Of a stretch of 53,837 nt of DNA, positions 19,523 through 28,903 are shown one piece after another. Source of the stretch: Oligoflexia bacterium (GTDB lineage: Bacteria; Bdellovibrionota; Bdellovibrionia; JABDDW01); NCBI GenBank assembly GCA_034439615.1, contig JAWXAT010000031.1, forward strand, positions 131,093 to 184,929, in the 5' to 3' direction. Positions within the stretch are counted from its first letter, which is position 1, and each line of letters starts with the position of its first letter. The position numbers were made by a program, and so were the translations under genes. Under the pieces are notes generated by a model. That model was not told the DNA's origin and did not search any database. It worked only from the letters and a program-made list of their open reading frames with translations.

Positions 19523-21820
19523 ATGCTTAAGAAGCTGTTAATTTTCGTTGGTGTTCTCGTGGGTCTATTTGTTTTGGCCTTGGTTTTGGTTCCGCTTTTT
19601 GTAGACGCTAATAAATTTCGTCCACAGATTGTAAAAACTGTTGAAGATAATTTGAATGCTGATCTTGAGTTGGGCAACCTTAAGCTTTCACTTTGGGGTG
19701 GTGTTAATATCCAAATTGAAAAACTTGTACTTTCAGAAAAAGGTTCACAAGGTAAGGCCATTGTATTTGCAATGACTGATGCAAAATTAAAAGTTCCTTT
19801 TAGCTCAATACTTTCTGGCAACCCATCGGTGACACTCGTTGTTCAAAAGCCCCAAATTCGAGTTGTTTCAGGCCTTGATGGTAAACTTAATGTTTCAAAA
19901 CTTATGAAGCCAGCAGCTCCAGGCTCTGAGGCAGCTAAAGCACAAGAACAGGCTAAAGCTGACGCTGCTGCAGGTAAAAGCTCAGGTGGAAGTGGTGCGC
20001 TACCTGTTGAATTGAGTTTTAATATTGTAGATGGTCAAGTGACATACCTAGATGAAAAAGCAAATACTAAAACTGAAATCACAGGTTTTGATTTTGATTT
20101 GTTACGTTTTGGTGTGAACAAACCTTTTAATTTTAAAATGAAATCAAATTTAAATGTTCAACAAATGAAAGAGCTTACTCTAAAGGGTTCATTCACTCTT
20201 GAGGGTAAGGCTGGCATTTACATGGCCTCAAATGGATTTGAAAAACTAGATCTTGATGCTGATGCTGACATGACTGATCTTGTTGTTCGCTACACAACAT
20301 TGATGAATAAAACTGATAAAGTTCCATTAAAGTTGGGTGTTACGCTAACAACAACTGATAAAAATTTAAAAATCACACGAGGGCATTTGCAAATTGCTGA
20401 CGCGGCCGTTGATTCTGTTGGTACGATTGATAACTTTGATGCGCCAGTCGTAAATATGACCCTCACCGGAAAAAACTTTAATTTTGAACATTGGCAACAA
20501 GCCCTTGCTCCTTTGAAAGATTTCGACATGAAGGGTGGAGCTGAGTTTAATATTAAAATTTCAGGGCCTGTTTCTAAGTTGGTATTTGATGGTAAGGCAA
20601 ATGTGAATAATGCCAGCCTTCAAGCACCGGGAATCGTTCCACGCGTGACTGACATGAACGCAAATCTTAATTTCACAAGTGATACGGCTGCAATTAGTAA
20701 GGCCTCACTAAAAATTGGTGCAAGTGATTTATCAATGGATGGAACGATTAGAAATTTTTCTAAGCCTGTAATCGTCGTAAATGTGAATAGTAAACTTTTA
20801 GACGTAGACAGCATGCTTCCTCAAAAAACACCTGAACAGAAAAAAGCTGATGCAGCCGCCGCAAAACAAGAAGAACAAGCGCAGCAAGCTTCGGGTCAAA
20901 CGGCACCTGATGCTGAAAAATCAGCAAGTGGCCCTATTAGTGTGATGAAGAAAAATCCAACAGCGCGCGCTGTTGATTTTACGGGTCGAATGAAAGTTGC
21001 AAAAATTATTGTGAATAAGGCCGAACTCACAAGCCTTGATACAGAATTAACGTTTAAAGATCTTGTCATGGCATTAAAGAAAGCAAGTGCCAGTGCATTT
21101 GGTGGAAATTTGAATTTTAATTCCACAATCGATTTTAGAGGTGTTGACCCCACATACTCCGCAAGTGGTGATGTCTCAGCTCTTGATATAAATGCCGCGA
21201 TTACAAACCAAATGCCTGTGATGAAAGATACGGTTTTGGGTAAAGTCTATAGTAAGTTTGCCGTAAACGGTTCGGGGCTTTCAAAACCTAAAGTGAAACA
21301 ATCAATGAAGGGTAACGGAAATTTTAGGATCGAAAAAGGTACTTGGTCAGCTCTTAAGGCCATGCAGGGTGTGGGTGAAAAACTTAAAAGCATTCCTGGT
21401 GCAAAAGATAAATTGGGCGCTGTGGATATTTCAGGAAAATTTAAACAATTAAAATCTGATTTTACTATTTCAGATGGCAAGTTTAATATTGTCGGCATGA
21501 TTGCAGATATGGAAGAAGGAAACACTGGGGTTAACGGGAATGGTTTTGTAGATTTTGATATGAATCTTTCTCTAGCTGGTAAAATTTTAATTCCCGGTGG
21601 TGGTGATGTTCCAGGAGAGCTTAAGAACAGCGACGGTAGAACAGCTATTCCCTATGAAATGGGATGCTCAGCTACTTCACCGTGTTTGAAAATGGATGGT
21701 CCTGCGCAAATTGTGGCCAAAGCCTATTTGAAAAAAGAAGGTGGAGCTGCGGTGAAAAAAGCGCTTGAAAAAATCGATAATCCTCAAGTTAAGGAATTGC
21801 TTAAAAAATTACCGTTCTAA
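19523..21820 (+). CDS. AsmA-family membrane-anchored periplasmic protein
   Basis: An N-terminal membrane helix (KKLLIFVGVLVGLFVLALVLVPLFVD) is followed by the AsmA N-domain pattern FRPQIVKTVEDNLNADLELGNLKLSLWGGVNIQIEKL and a long beta-rich periplasmic region. A Lys/Ala/Gln-rich linker lies around residues 435-475. The C-terminal part (PKVKQSMKGNGNFRIEKGTW onward) matches the AsmA-like C-terminal domain. Family members (AsmA, TamB, YhdP) are implicated in phospholipid transport between membranes and in outer-membrane biogenesis; the exact role here is inferred. It follows gatB by 4 bases and probably shares its transcript. Confidence 0.85.
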   Translation: MLKKLLIFVGVLVGLFVLALVLVPLFVDANKFRPQIVKTVEDNLNADLELGNLKLSLWGGVNIQIEKLVLSEKGSQGKAIVFAMTDAKLKVPFSSILSGNPSVTLVVQKPQIRVVSGLDGKLNVSKLMKPAAPGSEAAKAQEQAKADAAAGKSSGGSGALPVELSFNIVDGQVTYLDEKANTKTEITGFDFDLLRFGVNKPFNFKMKSNLNVQQMKELTLKGSFTLEGKAGIYMASNGFEKLDLDADADMTDLVVRYTTLMNKTDKVPLKLGVTLTTTDKNLKITRGHLQIADAAVDSVGTIDNFDAPVVNMTLTGKNFNFEHWQQALAPLKDFDMKGGAEFNIKISGPVSKLVFDGKANVNNASLQAPGIVPRVTDMNANLNFTSDTAAISKASLKIGASDLSMDGTIRNFSKPVIVVNVNSKLLDVDSMLPQKTPEQKKADAAAAKQEEQAQQASGQTAPDAEKSASGPISVMKKNPTARAVDFTGRMKVAKIIVNKAELTSLDTELTFKDLVMALKKASASAFGGNLNFNSTIDFRGVDPTYSASGDVSALDINAAITNQMPVMKDTVLGKVYSKFAVNGSGLSKPKVKQSMKGNGNFRIEKGTWSALKAMQGVGEKLKSIPGAKDKLGAVDISGKFKQLKSDFTISDGKFNIVGMIADMEEGNTGVNGNGFVDFDMNLSLAGKILIPGGGDVPGELKNSDGRTAIPYEMGCSATSPCLKMDGPAQIVAKAYLKKEGGAAVKKALEKIDNPQVKELLKKLPF

Positions 21821-21831
21821 AAAGGACTGTC

Positions 21832-22749
21832 ATGAAAATCGCTGCGGTTGATCTTGGCACAAACACCTTTCTCTGTCTTATTGCGGAGGTGATAGGTCAA
21901 TCGCCTACGCGATCGCTCAAAGTTATTGAAGACGTTGCGCGCGTTGTGCGTTTGGGTGAAAAAGTTCATGAAAATCGTGCTTTTTTACCTATTGCGCTTG
22001 AACGCGCAGCTCGTTGTCTCACAGAGTTTCAAGAGCTGATTAAAGAAAATAAAGTCGATAAAGTAATTGCCACAGCGACTAGTGCAGCACGCGATGCAAC
22101 TAACGGGCATAAGCTTATTCAATTGGGTCGTGGTCGTGGGATTCCCATTCACATTATTGAGGGTCGTCGAGAGGCATCATTAAGTTTTGCTGGTGCTGTG
22201 TCTGCAGTACCCGATGCACACAAAAGAAAAATACTTGTAATTGATGTGGGCGGTGGTTCAACGGAGCTTATTTTTTCTGAAAATGGAAACACGCTTAAAG
22301 AAAGAAGTTTTGATGTGGGGTGTGTTCGCCAAACAGAAATCTATCTTAAGAAAGATCCCATTGATTTTACAGAATATGAAAACATGAAACAAGTTGTTCT
22401 TAAGGTGTTAAAAGAATATGGGCGTGTTGATCCAGATCTTATTATCGCAGTTGCCGGTACACCCACTACTTTAGCGTGCATTGATCAAAAAATTTCTTTT
22501 GATGACAGTAAAGTTGAGGGGCATGTTTTGACAAAATCACGTATTCAAGAACTTGCTAAAGAATTAGGGAGCCTTACTTTAGAAGAAAGAAAAAAGGTAA
22601 AAGGCTTAGAGCCGTTGCGAGCCGACGTTATAGTCGCAGGTTGTGCACTTCTTGAGTGTGGTCTTGATGTTGCTCAGCAATCAGAACTTCGCGTTTCGAC
22701 TAGAGGGCTTCGTTACGGTGTTGCTTTGAATTACGAGAGTTTCAAGTGA
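21832..22749 (+). CDS. Ppx/GppA-family phosphatase
   Basis: The 305-residue product has the actin/Hsp70-like ASKHA fold of exopolyphosphatase/pppGpp phosphatases: the phosphate-1 motif AAVDLGTNTFLCLIAEV, ATSAARDATNG, the phosphate-2 motif VIDVGGGSTELIF, and AGTPTTLACID near residue 212. It is the short form without the HD domain found in E. coli Ppx and GppA, so activity on polyphosphate or (p)ppGpp is not settled. AAGGA precedes the ATG. It overlaps the next gene by four bases (GTGA). Confidence 0.88.
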   Translation: MKIAAVDLGTNTFLCLIAEVIGQSPTRSLKVIEDVARVVRLGEKVHENRAFLPIALERAARCLTEFQELIKENKVDKVIATATSAARDATNGHKLIQLGRGRGIPIHIIEGRREASLSFAGAVSAVPDAHKRKILVIDVGGGSTELIFSENGNTLKERSFDVGCVRQTEIYLKKDPIDFTEYENMKQVVLKVLKEYGRVDPDLIIAVAGTPTTLACIDQKISFDDSKVEGHVLTKSRIQELAKELGSLTLEERKKVKGLEPLRADVIVAGCALLECGLDVAQQSELRVSTRGLRYGVALNYESFK

Positions 22750-23165
22750 TTCCATTCCTGCTATTATTTTTTATTGCCGACGTACATGCAGATTTAATAT
22801 TCAAAATGAAAAAAATAACGTTAAATCAAACAGAATTACTGGTTGAAGTGGCTGATAATCCAGAGTTATCATCTCAGGGCTTAATGTTTAGAACTTCTTT
22901 AAAAGATGGAGAGGGAATGATTTTTATTTTCCCTCGTTCTCAAGAACTTGGTTTTTGGATGAAAAACACGTTGATCCCATTAAGCATCGGCTACTTTGAT
23001 GAAAAAGGAATTCTTTTTCAGATCACAGATATGGAGCCGGCTAGCCCCATGGATCAAAAACCAAAAACATATTCCAGTATAAAGCCTGGTAAATACGCTC
23101 TTGAGGTGCCCAAGGGGTGGTTTGTGCGAAAAAATATTAAACTTGGCGCAAAACTAAAATTATAA
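22746..23165 (+). CDS. DUF192 periplasmic protein
   Basis: A short signal-peptide-like N-terminus (IPFLLLFFIADVHA) precedes a DUF192 domain of about 115 residues. Family features are VEVADNPELSSQGLMFRTSLKDGEGMIFIFP, LGFWMKNTLIPLSIGYFDEKGIL and ALEVPKGWF. The WMKNTLIPLSI-type motif is the best-conserved part. No biochemical role is established for the family. It starts with GTG inside the Ppx/GppA stop region and is the last gene of the gatC-to-DUF192 run; a terminator-like hairpin follows. Confidence 0.85.
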   Translation: MIPFLLLFFIADVHADLIFKMKKITLNQTELLVEVADNPELSSQGLMFRTSLKDGEGMIFIFPRSQELGFWMKNTLIPLSIGYFDEKGILFQITDMEPASPMDQKPKTYSSIKPGKYALEVPKGWFVRKNIKLGAKLKL

Positions 23166-23178
23166 ATTTAATTTAATC

Positions 23179-23232
23179 AGAAACTTTTATAGGAAGTTGG
23201 TTTGATAAAAATTTTTTTAAAGTTTCTTTTTT
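23179..23232 (+). terminator. Probable intrinsic terminator of the gatCAB-DUF192 run
   Basis: AGAAACTTT (23179-23187) can pair with AAAGTTTCT (23219-23227), followed by five more T residues. The loop is long (31 bases) and the distal arm lies inside the 3' end of the convergent gene, so strength is uncertain. Confidence 0.5.
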
Positions 23233-23984
23233 AACTCTAATGCGAGTTCTCTAAATTCAGTTTGTTCAATTCTATGTTGAGGATCATCTTTCATATTTAA
23301 AACAGCCTCAATCTGTGGCCGCGCAAGATCTTTATTGCCTGTATGTTTTAGTTCTGCCTGCGCATAGTAAATGCGATTTCCATAATGTTCAGGGGCTAGA
23401 GCAACGGCTTTTTTCATATGCTCTAATGCTTTAGGAAAACTTCCAAAACTGAAGGGCCAGCCTGGTAGTTCATAATAGAGTCTTCCCATAGCTCTGTGGG
23501 CACCCGCTTGTTCAAATTTTTCATCGATACTTAAAATAATCTCTAAATGTTTTTTCATTGCAGGTGCGTTGCCAAAGGCTTTGCTGATTCCGATATCTAA
23601 GCCCTGCTTGCCAATTGCGGCGGCTTTCCAAAAATTTGCAGTTATGTTTTTTGTATTCAGTGCCAAGCTTTTGTCGGCGGCATCAATTGCTTTTTGATAG
23701 CGTTTAATGCGCTCATCTTTTTTGTCGTGATCAACAGCATAGAAAAAATTTACTCTCGATAATTGTGCGAAACACTCATCGTCTTTACCATCTGCTAAGC
23801 ACACATCTTCAAGCCACTTCGATGTTTTAAGTACTTCATCCACCGCGGTTTCATGAATTTCTGCAATACGATCCACTCGTTTTAACTGGTCTAATGTCAG
23901 TGCTTGAATAGTTATTGTCTTCATGAGGAAAACAGAAAAAATAATTGCAGCAAAAGTTTTATGTACCAAGGTCTTGGTTTTCAT
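23217..23984 (-). CDS. Secreted TPR-like protein resembling the RMD/TatT type
   Basis: The product (about 255 residues) has a signal peptide (MKTKTLVHKTFAAIIFSVFL) and helical repeats. The segment ANFWKAAAIGKQGLDIG, then AMKKHLEIILSIDEKFEQAGAHRAMGRLYYELPGWPFSFGSFPKALEHMKKAVALAPEH resembles the helical-repeat family of regulator-of-microtubule-dynamics proteins and bacterial TatT-like proteins. This is a pattern resemblance only. The ATG at 23984 has GGAGC upstream; a TTG two codons earlier is also in frame. It is convergent with the gat run and its stop lies in the shared terminator hairpin. Confidence 0.65.
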   Translation of the reverse strand: MKTKTLVHKTFAAIIFSVFLMKTITIQALTLDQLKRVDRIAEIHETAVDEVLKTSKWLEDVCLADGKDDECFAQLSRVNFFYAVDHDKKDERIKRYQKAIDAADKSLALNTKNITANFWKAAAIGKQGLDIGISKAFGNAPAMKKHLEIILSIDEKFEQAGAHRAMGRLYYELPGWPFSFGSFPKALEHMKKAVALAPEHYGNRIYYAQAELKHTGNKDLARPQIEAVLNMKDDPQHRIEQTEFRELALELKKKL

Positions 23985-24153
23985 ATTCAAAAGCTCCTTT
24001 TACACACCAAAGTAGAGGATAAATCTACCATAGTAGTCAAGCCCTCGGTCTCACAATTAATTTCTATTTCGAGAGTGGCACAGAGTGTGGTTAAATAGTA
24101 ATAGGAGCTTAGGAAAGGCTCACACGCTGTTAACAACACCGAAGGATTGGATC

Positions 24154-25344
24154 ATGAGGAAGACATCAGTTGTTTTGCATTTACTCCTTTCAGCTCTGCT
24201 TTTCACAGTTGTATCTTGTAGCTCAAGCGACGAACAAGCAGAAGAAGGTTCATCTGACGTAGCAGAAGCTTCAGCAGATGACGGAGCTCCCGTCGAATCA
24301 GGCGATAGCTCAATGACAGCTGGTGGTGAGCAATCACCTCCGCCAGAATCAGCTGAGGGTGAAGTAGCTGCCGCACCTACTGACGGTGAACAACCTTCAA
24401 CTGATGGAGTTGCAACAGAACAAGCGCCCACAGACTCTGCATCAACAGATACAGCCGCAGCTCCTACTGAATCAGCTCCAACTGAGACAGCTCAAAATGA
24501 TTCAAACTCTGGAGATTTATTTGGAGCAGGTACAACGGATAGTTCTGGAGAACCACCGGCTCCTAGAAAAAAACTTCCGCTCACACATATTAAAGATGTG
24601 CCTTTTGAAAAAGGCGGACAATTACTTAATACAGTTTATCTCGCTAGAGAAGGCGATGACCTAGCAGGTATTAGTCAAAAACTTTTCGGCGAAGACAAAT
24701 CAAAACAACTTAAAAAAGCTAATCCACATTTGAAAAAGGGTGTGAAGACGGGTGACAAAGTTTATTTCAACTCACCTACAAGACCTGACGATCGCGAAAA
24801 ACTTATTACAGTATATGAAGATCAAGGTTTACCAGCATCGACTTACACCACCAAAGAAGGTGATACACTTAAGACTTTAGCTTCTGAGTGGTATGGCGCT
24901 GAAGGTTCATATCGTGAGATTTTTTCAATAAATAAAAATCTTGCTGCTCCTACTGATTTACCTCCTGGAACAGAACTTCAATACTGGCCACCAGCTGCAA
25001 CAATTGCTGCTTATGGTGCGAAGCCAGGAACAGAAGTTGCACAAGCTCCACCACCACCACCAGTTGAAGAACCCGTGGTTGCAGCACCACCAACAAACAC
25101 AGTGCCAACACCGGTGCCTGCGATTGGTGCAATTGACCCAAATATTCCACCCGTGTCTCCTCCCACCGATTTAAATGCTCCACCACCACCACCCATCGCA
25201 AAACGTAAAAAAGAAAAAGATGGAATGGATAAAGACACAGTTATGTATGCAGCTGTGGGCGGAGTATTACTTATTGGTGGCGGTGCATTGGTCGCAATCA
25301 GACGCAGAAATGCCCGTAAGAGCCAGGGCCTCACACAAGTTTGA
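24154..25344 (+). CDS. LysM-domain lipoprotein with a C-terminal membrane helix
   Basis: The ATG at 24154 gives a lipoprotein signal (MRKTSVVLHLLLSALLFTVVSC with the lipobox cysteine at residue 22). A Glu/Ser/Thr/Ala-rich disordered stretch to about residue 125 follows, then two LysM-like units, one around VYLAREGDDLAGISQKLFG and one around TYTTKEGDTLKTLASEWYG. After a Pro-rich spacer comes a terminal helix (MYAAVGGVLLIGGGALVAIRRRNARKSQ). LysM binds peptidoglycan. Lipid at one end and a basic-flanked helix at the other suggest anchoring at two points, similar in layout to FimV-type proteins. Upstream in-frame sequence to 24085 lacks signal features. Confidence 0.8.
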   Translation: MRKTSVVLHLLLSALLFTVVSCSSSDEQAEEGSSDVAEASADDGAPVESGDSSMTAGGEQSPPPESAEGEVAAAPTDGEQPSTDGVATEQAPTDSASTDTAAAPTESAPTETAQNDSNSGDLFGAGTTDSSGEPPAPRKKLPLTHIKDVPFEKGGQLLNTVYLAREGDDLAGISQKLFGEDKSKQLKKANPHLKKGVKTGDKVYFNSPTRPDDREKLITVYEDQGLPASTYTTKEGDTLKTLASEWYGAEGSYREIFSINKNLAAPTDLPPGTELQYWPPAATIAAYGAKPGTEVAQAPPPPPVEEPVVAAPPTNTVPTPVPAIGAIDPNIPPVSPPTDLNAPPPPPIAKRKKEKDGMDKDTVMYAAVGGVLLIGGGALVAIRRRNARKSQGLTQV

Positions 25345-25360
25345 TTAAATTAAAATTTAA

Positions 25361-25744
25361 TTAAGCAACTTTACTGAGAATTGATTCTAACAAGTCTTTG
25401 TTAGAAGAAGATTTTTCGGTGGCGTAATAAATAATATCATCCACGATTTGAAGATCGCGATTATTAAAAGGCTGAAATTGTAAACCAGCACCTTTATCGC
25501 CAACCCATACTACAGTAGCTACCACTTTACGTGTGCGTCCGCTTACTGATAAAAATACATGAATTTTTTCAGAGAGTTTTAAGGGTTGTTCAGTTTTAAC
25601 CAGAGCACCAGTTAAAGAAATGTTACGAACTTCAGCCTTATTGGTCTGACGTGCATAATTTCTCTTAATCTCAAATGCAAGCTCGACATTAAAGCGCTGT
25701 GCAGGTGTTTCTGTTTGCTCTGTGGTGTTAGTTTGGTTTTCCAT
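25361..25744 (-). CDS. PilZ-domain protein
   Basis: The 127-residue product has a short disordered N-terminus rich in Thr/Glu/Gln and a PilZ-like barrel: AQRFNVELAFEIKRNY, VRNISLTGALVKTEQPLKLSEKIHVFLS, and VVATVVWVGDKGAGLQF. PilZ domains usually bind cyclic di-GMP through RxxxR and (D/N)xSxxG. Here NISLTG is present but a full RxxxR is not, so binding is doubtful. The ATG at 25744 is chosen for the GGAGAGGG upstream; the in-frame extension to 25786 is unlikely. It is convergent with the LysM lipoprotein gene. Confidence 0.8.
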   Translation of the reverse strand: MENQTNTTEQTETPAQRFNVELAFEIKRNYARQTNKAEVRNISLTGALVKTEQPLKLSEKIHVFLSVSGRTRKVVATVVWVGDKGAGLQFQPFNNRDLQIVDDIIYYATEKSSSNKDLLESILSKVA

Positions 25745-25873
25745 ATTACGACCCTCTCCTCTAATATACTTCTCGGAGTCCCCCACAAAGACTTGATGAA
25801 AAAAGTCAAAATTTTGGCGGTATATTTCATAAATGCTATCAGGTATTTAGGCGAGTTAGACCTATGGGTAGGT

Positions 25874-25903
25874 AAAAAGAAACCCTCTATTGCACTTAGA
25901 GGG
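25874..25903 (-). terminator. Intrinsic terminator of the lipoprotein gene
   Basis: Read on the minus strand, CCCTCTA and TAGAGGG form a 7-bp stem with a 7-base loop and are followed by TTTCTTTTT. It lies just past the 3' end of the gene at 25930-26988 and before the PilZ gene. Confidence 0.8.
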
Positions 25904-25929
25904 CCTCTGCAAGTGGTTGATTTTACACG

Positions 25930-26988
25930 TTATTGGAGGGTGAAATCGGCTCTATCAACTCTAAAATCAGATTCACAAATTCCATAATCAGGTGATGTTA
26001 CAGTGGCTGCTAATCGGTAACGAGCAGGTGGAGTAGCATTGTTACGTGACCGTGGCGCACCTACTTCGATATGTGTAATATGTTGGGGATTTATTTGTTT
26101 CAAAACATGAATGCGACCAACTAAACCTGGAAAACTTGCAATGAGAGTTCCCGCACCTGGGTTACCAGTATTAAATCCGCTATCAAAATAAGGATTGTTT
26201 GGTTGATGGGCTGCTGGATTAGGATTTTGTCCAATTTGGAAATCAGGATTAAATCCACCCGAACCTAAATCACTATTTCCATAGTTGCCATTTCCAAAGA
26301 GGGGTTCGTTATCCCAACTTCCATTAAAACCACCGTCGATTGAAGCATTGATATCAATGTTGATGTTGCGATCACGGCGATTGCGTGAGCGATCGTCACG
26401 GTCGTCTCTTGAATCAAATCTTCGGCGTTCTCTTTCTTGAAGAGCAGCTAAGCGAGCAGACATTTCTTGTTGTTTACTTACGTAAACCATACTGGGGGAA
26501 CCTTCTAATGCGAAGCGATTGATTTCAATAGTCTGTGAACCACGATTAAGTTTGTACTGAATGGGCTGGCTGTTTTTCAACATACCAATGGGAGTTACCA
26601 TGACAATGTTGAGATTTCCTTGGGCATCGAAGTTCAAATTAATGTCATAAACATTGCGAGCAAAACGACCTTTTCTTCTTTCGGGTCTTGGGGAATCATA
26701 CAAATCTCTGACATTGCATGATTCAAGTGATGTCTCTTCAAATGTTCTTGATTGAGCTGGCTGAACAAAAAGCGTGCGATTGCTAATGCGTCCACCAGCA
26801 ATGTGTACTTGTTGAAAATTAACGGGCCCTTGACCTTGAACATTATTCCAAGGCTGACCTGTTTGTGGATTTAAACCATTATGTACACCGGGGGGCACAC
26901 CTTGGCCGTTATTGTCGCTGCTTTTATTACAAGCAACGAAACCTAACGCTAAAATTACGACTACAGCAGTTTTCATTGAGGGGCGCAT
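25930..26988 (-). CDS. Hypothetical lipoprotein
   Basis: The ATG at 26988 is preceded by GGAGGAAG and gives a lipoprotein signal (MRPSMKTAVVVILALGFVAC, lipobox cysteine at residue 20). The mature protein (about 330 residues) has an Asn/Gly/Gln-rich start, a beta-rich middle, a very basic/acidic patch (RRFDSRDDRDDRSRNRRDRN), an Asn/Gly/Pro-rich region and a final part ending in GICESDFRVDRADFTLQ. Cysteines are few. No family was recognised. It is likely anchored in the outer or inner membrane; aspartate is absent at +2 (Asn follows Cys). It has its own terminator and is divergent from rho. Confidence 0.65.
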   Translation of the reverse strand: MRPSMKTAVVVILALGFVACNKSSDNNGQGVPPGVHNGLNPQTGQPWNNVQGQGPVNFQQVHIAGGRISNRTLFVQPAQSRTFEETSLESCNVRDLYDSPRPERRKGRFARNVYDINLNFDAQGNLNIVMVTPIGMLKNSQPIQYKLNRGSQTIEINRFALEGSPSMVYVSKQQEMSARLAALQERERRRFDSRDDRDDRSRNRRDRNINIDINASIDGGFNGSWDNEPLFGNGNYGNSDLGSGGFNPDFQIGQNPNPAAHQPNNPYFDSGFNTGNPGAGTLIASFPGLVGRIHVLKQINPQHITHIEVGAPRSRNNATPPARYRLAATVTSPDYGICESDFRVDRADFTLQ

Positions 26989-27123
26989 GTCAACTTCCTC
27001 CAAATACAAAAGGACACGTTCGAACTTAATGATATTCAACTTATGGGCCAGAGAATGACGACTTAAGGTGCAATTAGCTTGAAATGAGGGAGCTTTTTTA
27101 AAAAATCGGTGACGATTCTGAGC

Positions 27124-27182
27124 TTCAGTGACTGAAATTGGCTTTAAAAAGCTATTGACATTAAAGCCAATAACCGTAAATT
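27124..27182 (+). promoter_or_regulatory. Promoter and paired dyads upstream of rho
   Basis: TTGACA (27155-27160), a 16-base spacer and TAAATT (27177-27182) form a likely promoter for rho, with a leader of about 100 bases. Two dyads sit on it: TTCAGT-G-ACTGAA (27124-27136), and GGCTTTAA (27140-27147) / TTAAAGCC (27161-27168), whose arms flank the -35 box. These could be operator sites for rho or for the divergent lipoprotein gene. Inferred from sequence only. Confidence 0.5.
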
Positions 27183-27289
27183 AGGGTTGTTCCAAAGGCG
27201 AAAACCATTAACCACTTAAGAAACTAATAAGAATTTCCTGAAACAAAACCCCACACATTTTAAATCTTATTTAAGGAGCTGTTTTCCTC

Positions 27290-28534
27290 ATGAATCTCAA
27301 AGAACTAAAAGACAAAAAGATTAGCGATCTTAATGAGCAGGCCAAATCTCTCGGTATCGAAAACGGAGCGGGGCTTAGAAGACAAGATCTGATCTTTGAA
27401 ATCCTCAAGAAACAAGCCGAAAAAGGCGAAATTTATGGTGAAGGTGTTCTTGAGATTTTACCCGATGGTTTTGGTTTCTTGCGCGCTCCAGATTACAATT
27501 ATCTCCCGGGCCCTGACGATATTTACGTTTCACCCTCACAAATCAGACGTTTTAACTTAAGAACTGGTGACACTGTTTCAGGTACCATTCGCCCACCTAA
27601 AGAGGGTGAGCGTTACTTTGCTCTCTTAAAAGTTGAAGTTCTCAATCACGAAGCTCCTGAAAAAGCTCGCGATAAAATTCTCTTTGATAACTTAACTCCG
27701 CTTTATCCCCAGCGACGCATCAACCTTGAGTACAAGCCTTCAAATTACTCCACTCGAATTTTAGATATGCTTGTTCCTATGGGGATGGGTCAGCGAGCTT
27801 TAATTGTCGCGCCTCCCAGAACTGGTAAAACAGTTTTACTCCAAGACATGGCAAATGCGATTTCAACGAACCATCCTGATATTGTTTTGATTGTACTTCT
27901 GATCGACGAGCGTCCTGAGGAAGTAACAGATATGCAACGTAACGTTAAGGGTGAAGTAATTAGCTCTACATTTGATGAGCCCGCAACTCGTCACGTTCAA
28001 GTTGCTGAAATGGTTATTGAGAAAGCAAAGCGTCTTGTTGAGCATAAAAAAGACGTCGTTATATTGCTTGATTCCATCACTCGTCTTGCTCGTGCGTACA
28101 ACACGGTTGTACCACCATCGGGTAAAATTCTATCAGGCGGTGTTGATTCTAATGCTCTTCATAAGCCTAAGCGCTTCTTCGGGGCAGCTCGTAATATTGA
28201 AGAAGGCGGAAGTCTTACGATCATTGCTACAGCCCTAATCGATACTGGTTCACGTATGGATGAGGTAATTTTTGAGGAATTTAAAGGAACTGGTAACTCT
28301 GAGGTTCATTTAGACCGTAAACTCATGGAAAAACGTATATTTCCATGTCTTGACATTAATAAGTCAGGAACCCGTAAAGAAGAGCTCCTAGTGGGTAAAG
28401 AGACAGTAGGGAAGGTTTGGATCCTGCGTAAAGTCCTGCAGCCCATGAACGTAGTGGATAGCATGGAGTTTTTGCTGGATAAAGTATCGGCCACGAAGAC
28501 TAATTCTGAGTTCATGCAAAGCATGAACGCCTAA
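27290..28534 (+). CDS. rho: Transcription termination factor Rho
   Basis: Rho is the hexameric RNA helicase that ends transcription at Rho-dependent sites. The 414-residue product has the N-terminal helical domain ([21 protein letters not shown]), the cold-shock-like RNA-binding domain ([37 protein letters not shown]), the Walker A motif APPRTGKT, the Walker B region [17 protein letters not shown], and the [31 protein letters not shown] segment. Length is normal with no N-terminal insert. AAGGAG lies upstream of the ATG. Confidence 0.98.
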   Translation: MNLKELKDKKISDLNEQAKSLGIENGAGLRRQDLIFEILKKQAEKGEIYGEGVLEILPDGFGFLRAPDYNYLPGPDDIYVSPSQIRRFNLRTGDTVSGTIRPPKEGERYFALLKVEVLNHEAPEKARDKILFDNLTPLYPQRRINLEYKPSNYSTRILDMLVPMGMGQRALIVAPPRTGKTVLLQDMANAISTNHPDIVLIVLLIDERPEEVTDMQRNVKGEVISSTFDEPATRHVQVAEMVIEKAKRLVEHKKDVVILLDSITRLARAYNTVVPPSGKILSGGVDSNALHKPKRFFGAARNIEEGGSLTIIATALIDTGSRMDEVIFEEFKGTGNSEVHLDRKLMEKRIFPCLDINKSGTRKEELLVGKETVGKVWILRKVLQPMNVVDSMEFLLDKVSATKTNSEFMQSMNA

Positions 28535-28641
28535 ACCCTGAAAAGGGCTTGCCAAAAGGCTCTTAGGTTTGTTAAAAACATTCTTTAATTTCGTAACGGT
28601 TTTAAAGAGTTGGCGCAAAGCGCATAATTGAGGTTTGAAAA

Positions 28642-28860
28642 ATGCAAGATGGAATTCACCCTGAATATTACAAAGTAAAAGTAAACTGCGTTTGTGGAGC
28701 AAGTTTTGAATTGAATTCAACCAAGAAAGAATTTGGTACTGATATCTGTTCACAATGTCATCCGTTCTTCACAGGAAAACACAAACTCATGGATACGGAA
28801 GGCCGCATTGATCGTTTCCGTAAAAAATACGCTGGCAATACTGCAGCCGTCAAAAAATAA
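28642..28860 (+). CDS. rpmE: Ribosomal protein bL31, zinc-binding form
   Basis: The 72-residue protein starts [46 protein letters not shown], the typical L31 sequence with the cysteines of the zinc-binding (C+) form (C-x-C and C-x-x-C). It is a late component of the large subunit bridging to the 30S head. It sits between rho and a DUF1385 gene, a neighbourhood shared by many bacteria. Confidence 0.96.
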   Translation: MQDGIHPEYYKVKVNCVCGASFELNSTKKEFGTDICSQCHPFFTGKHKLMDTEGRIDRFRKKYAGNTAAVKK

Positions 28861-28903
28861 GTTTTCTCTGAGAACAACCAACTTTTTAAAACACAGCTGG
28901 TTG

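Noticed and set aside
25345-25366. AT-rich palindrome between the LysM lipoprotein and PilZ genes as a bidirectional terminator
   Set aside because: The stem is made only of A-T pairs and lacks a G-C core, so termination is not supported.
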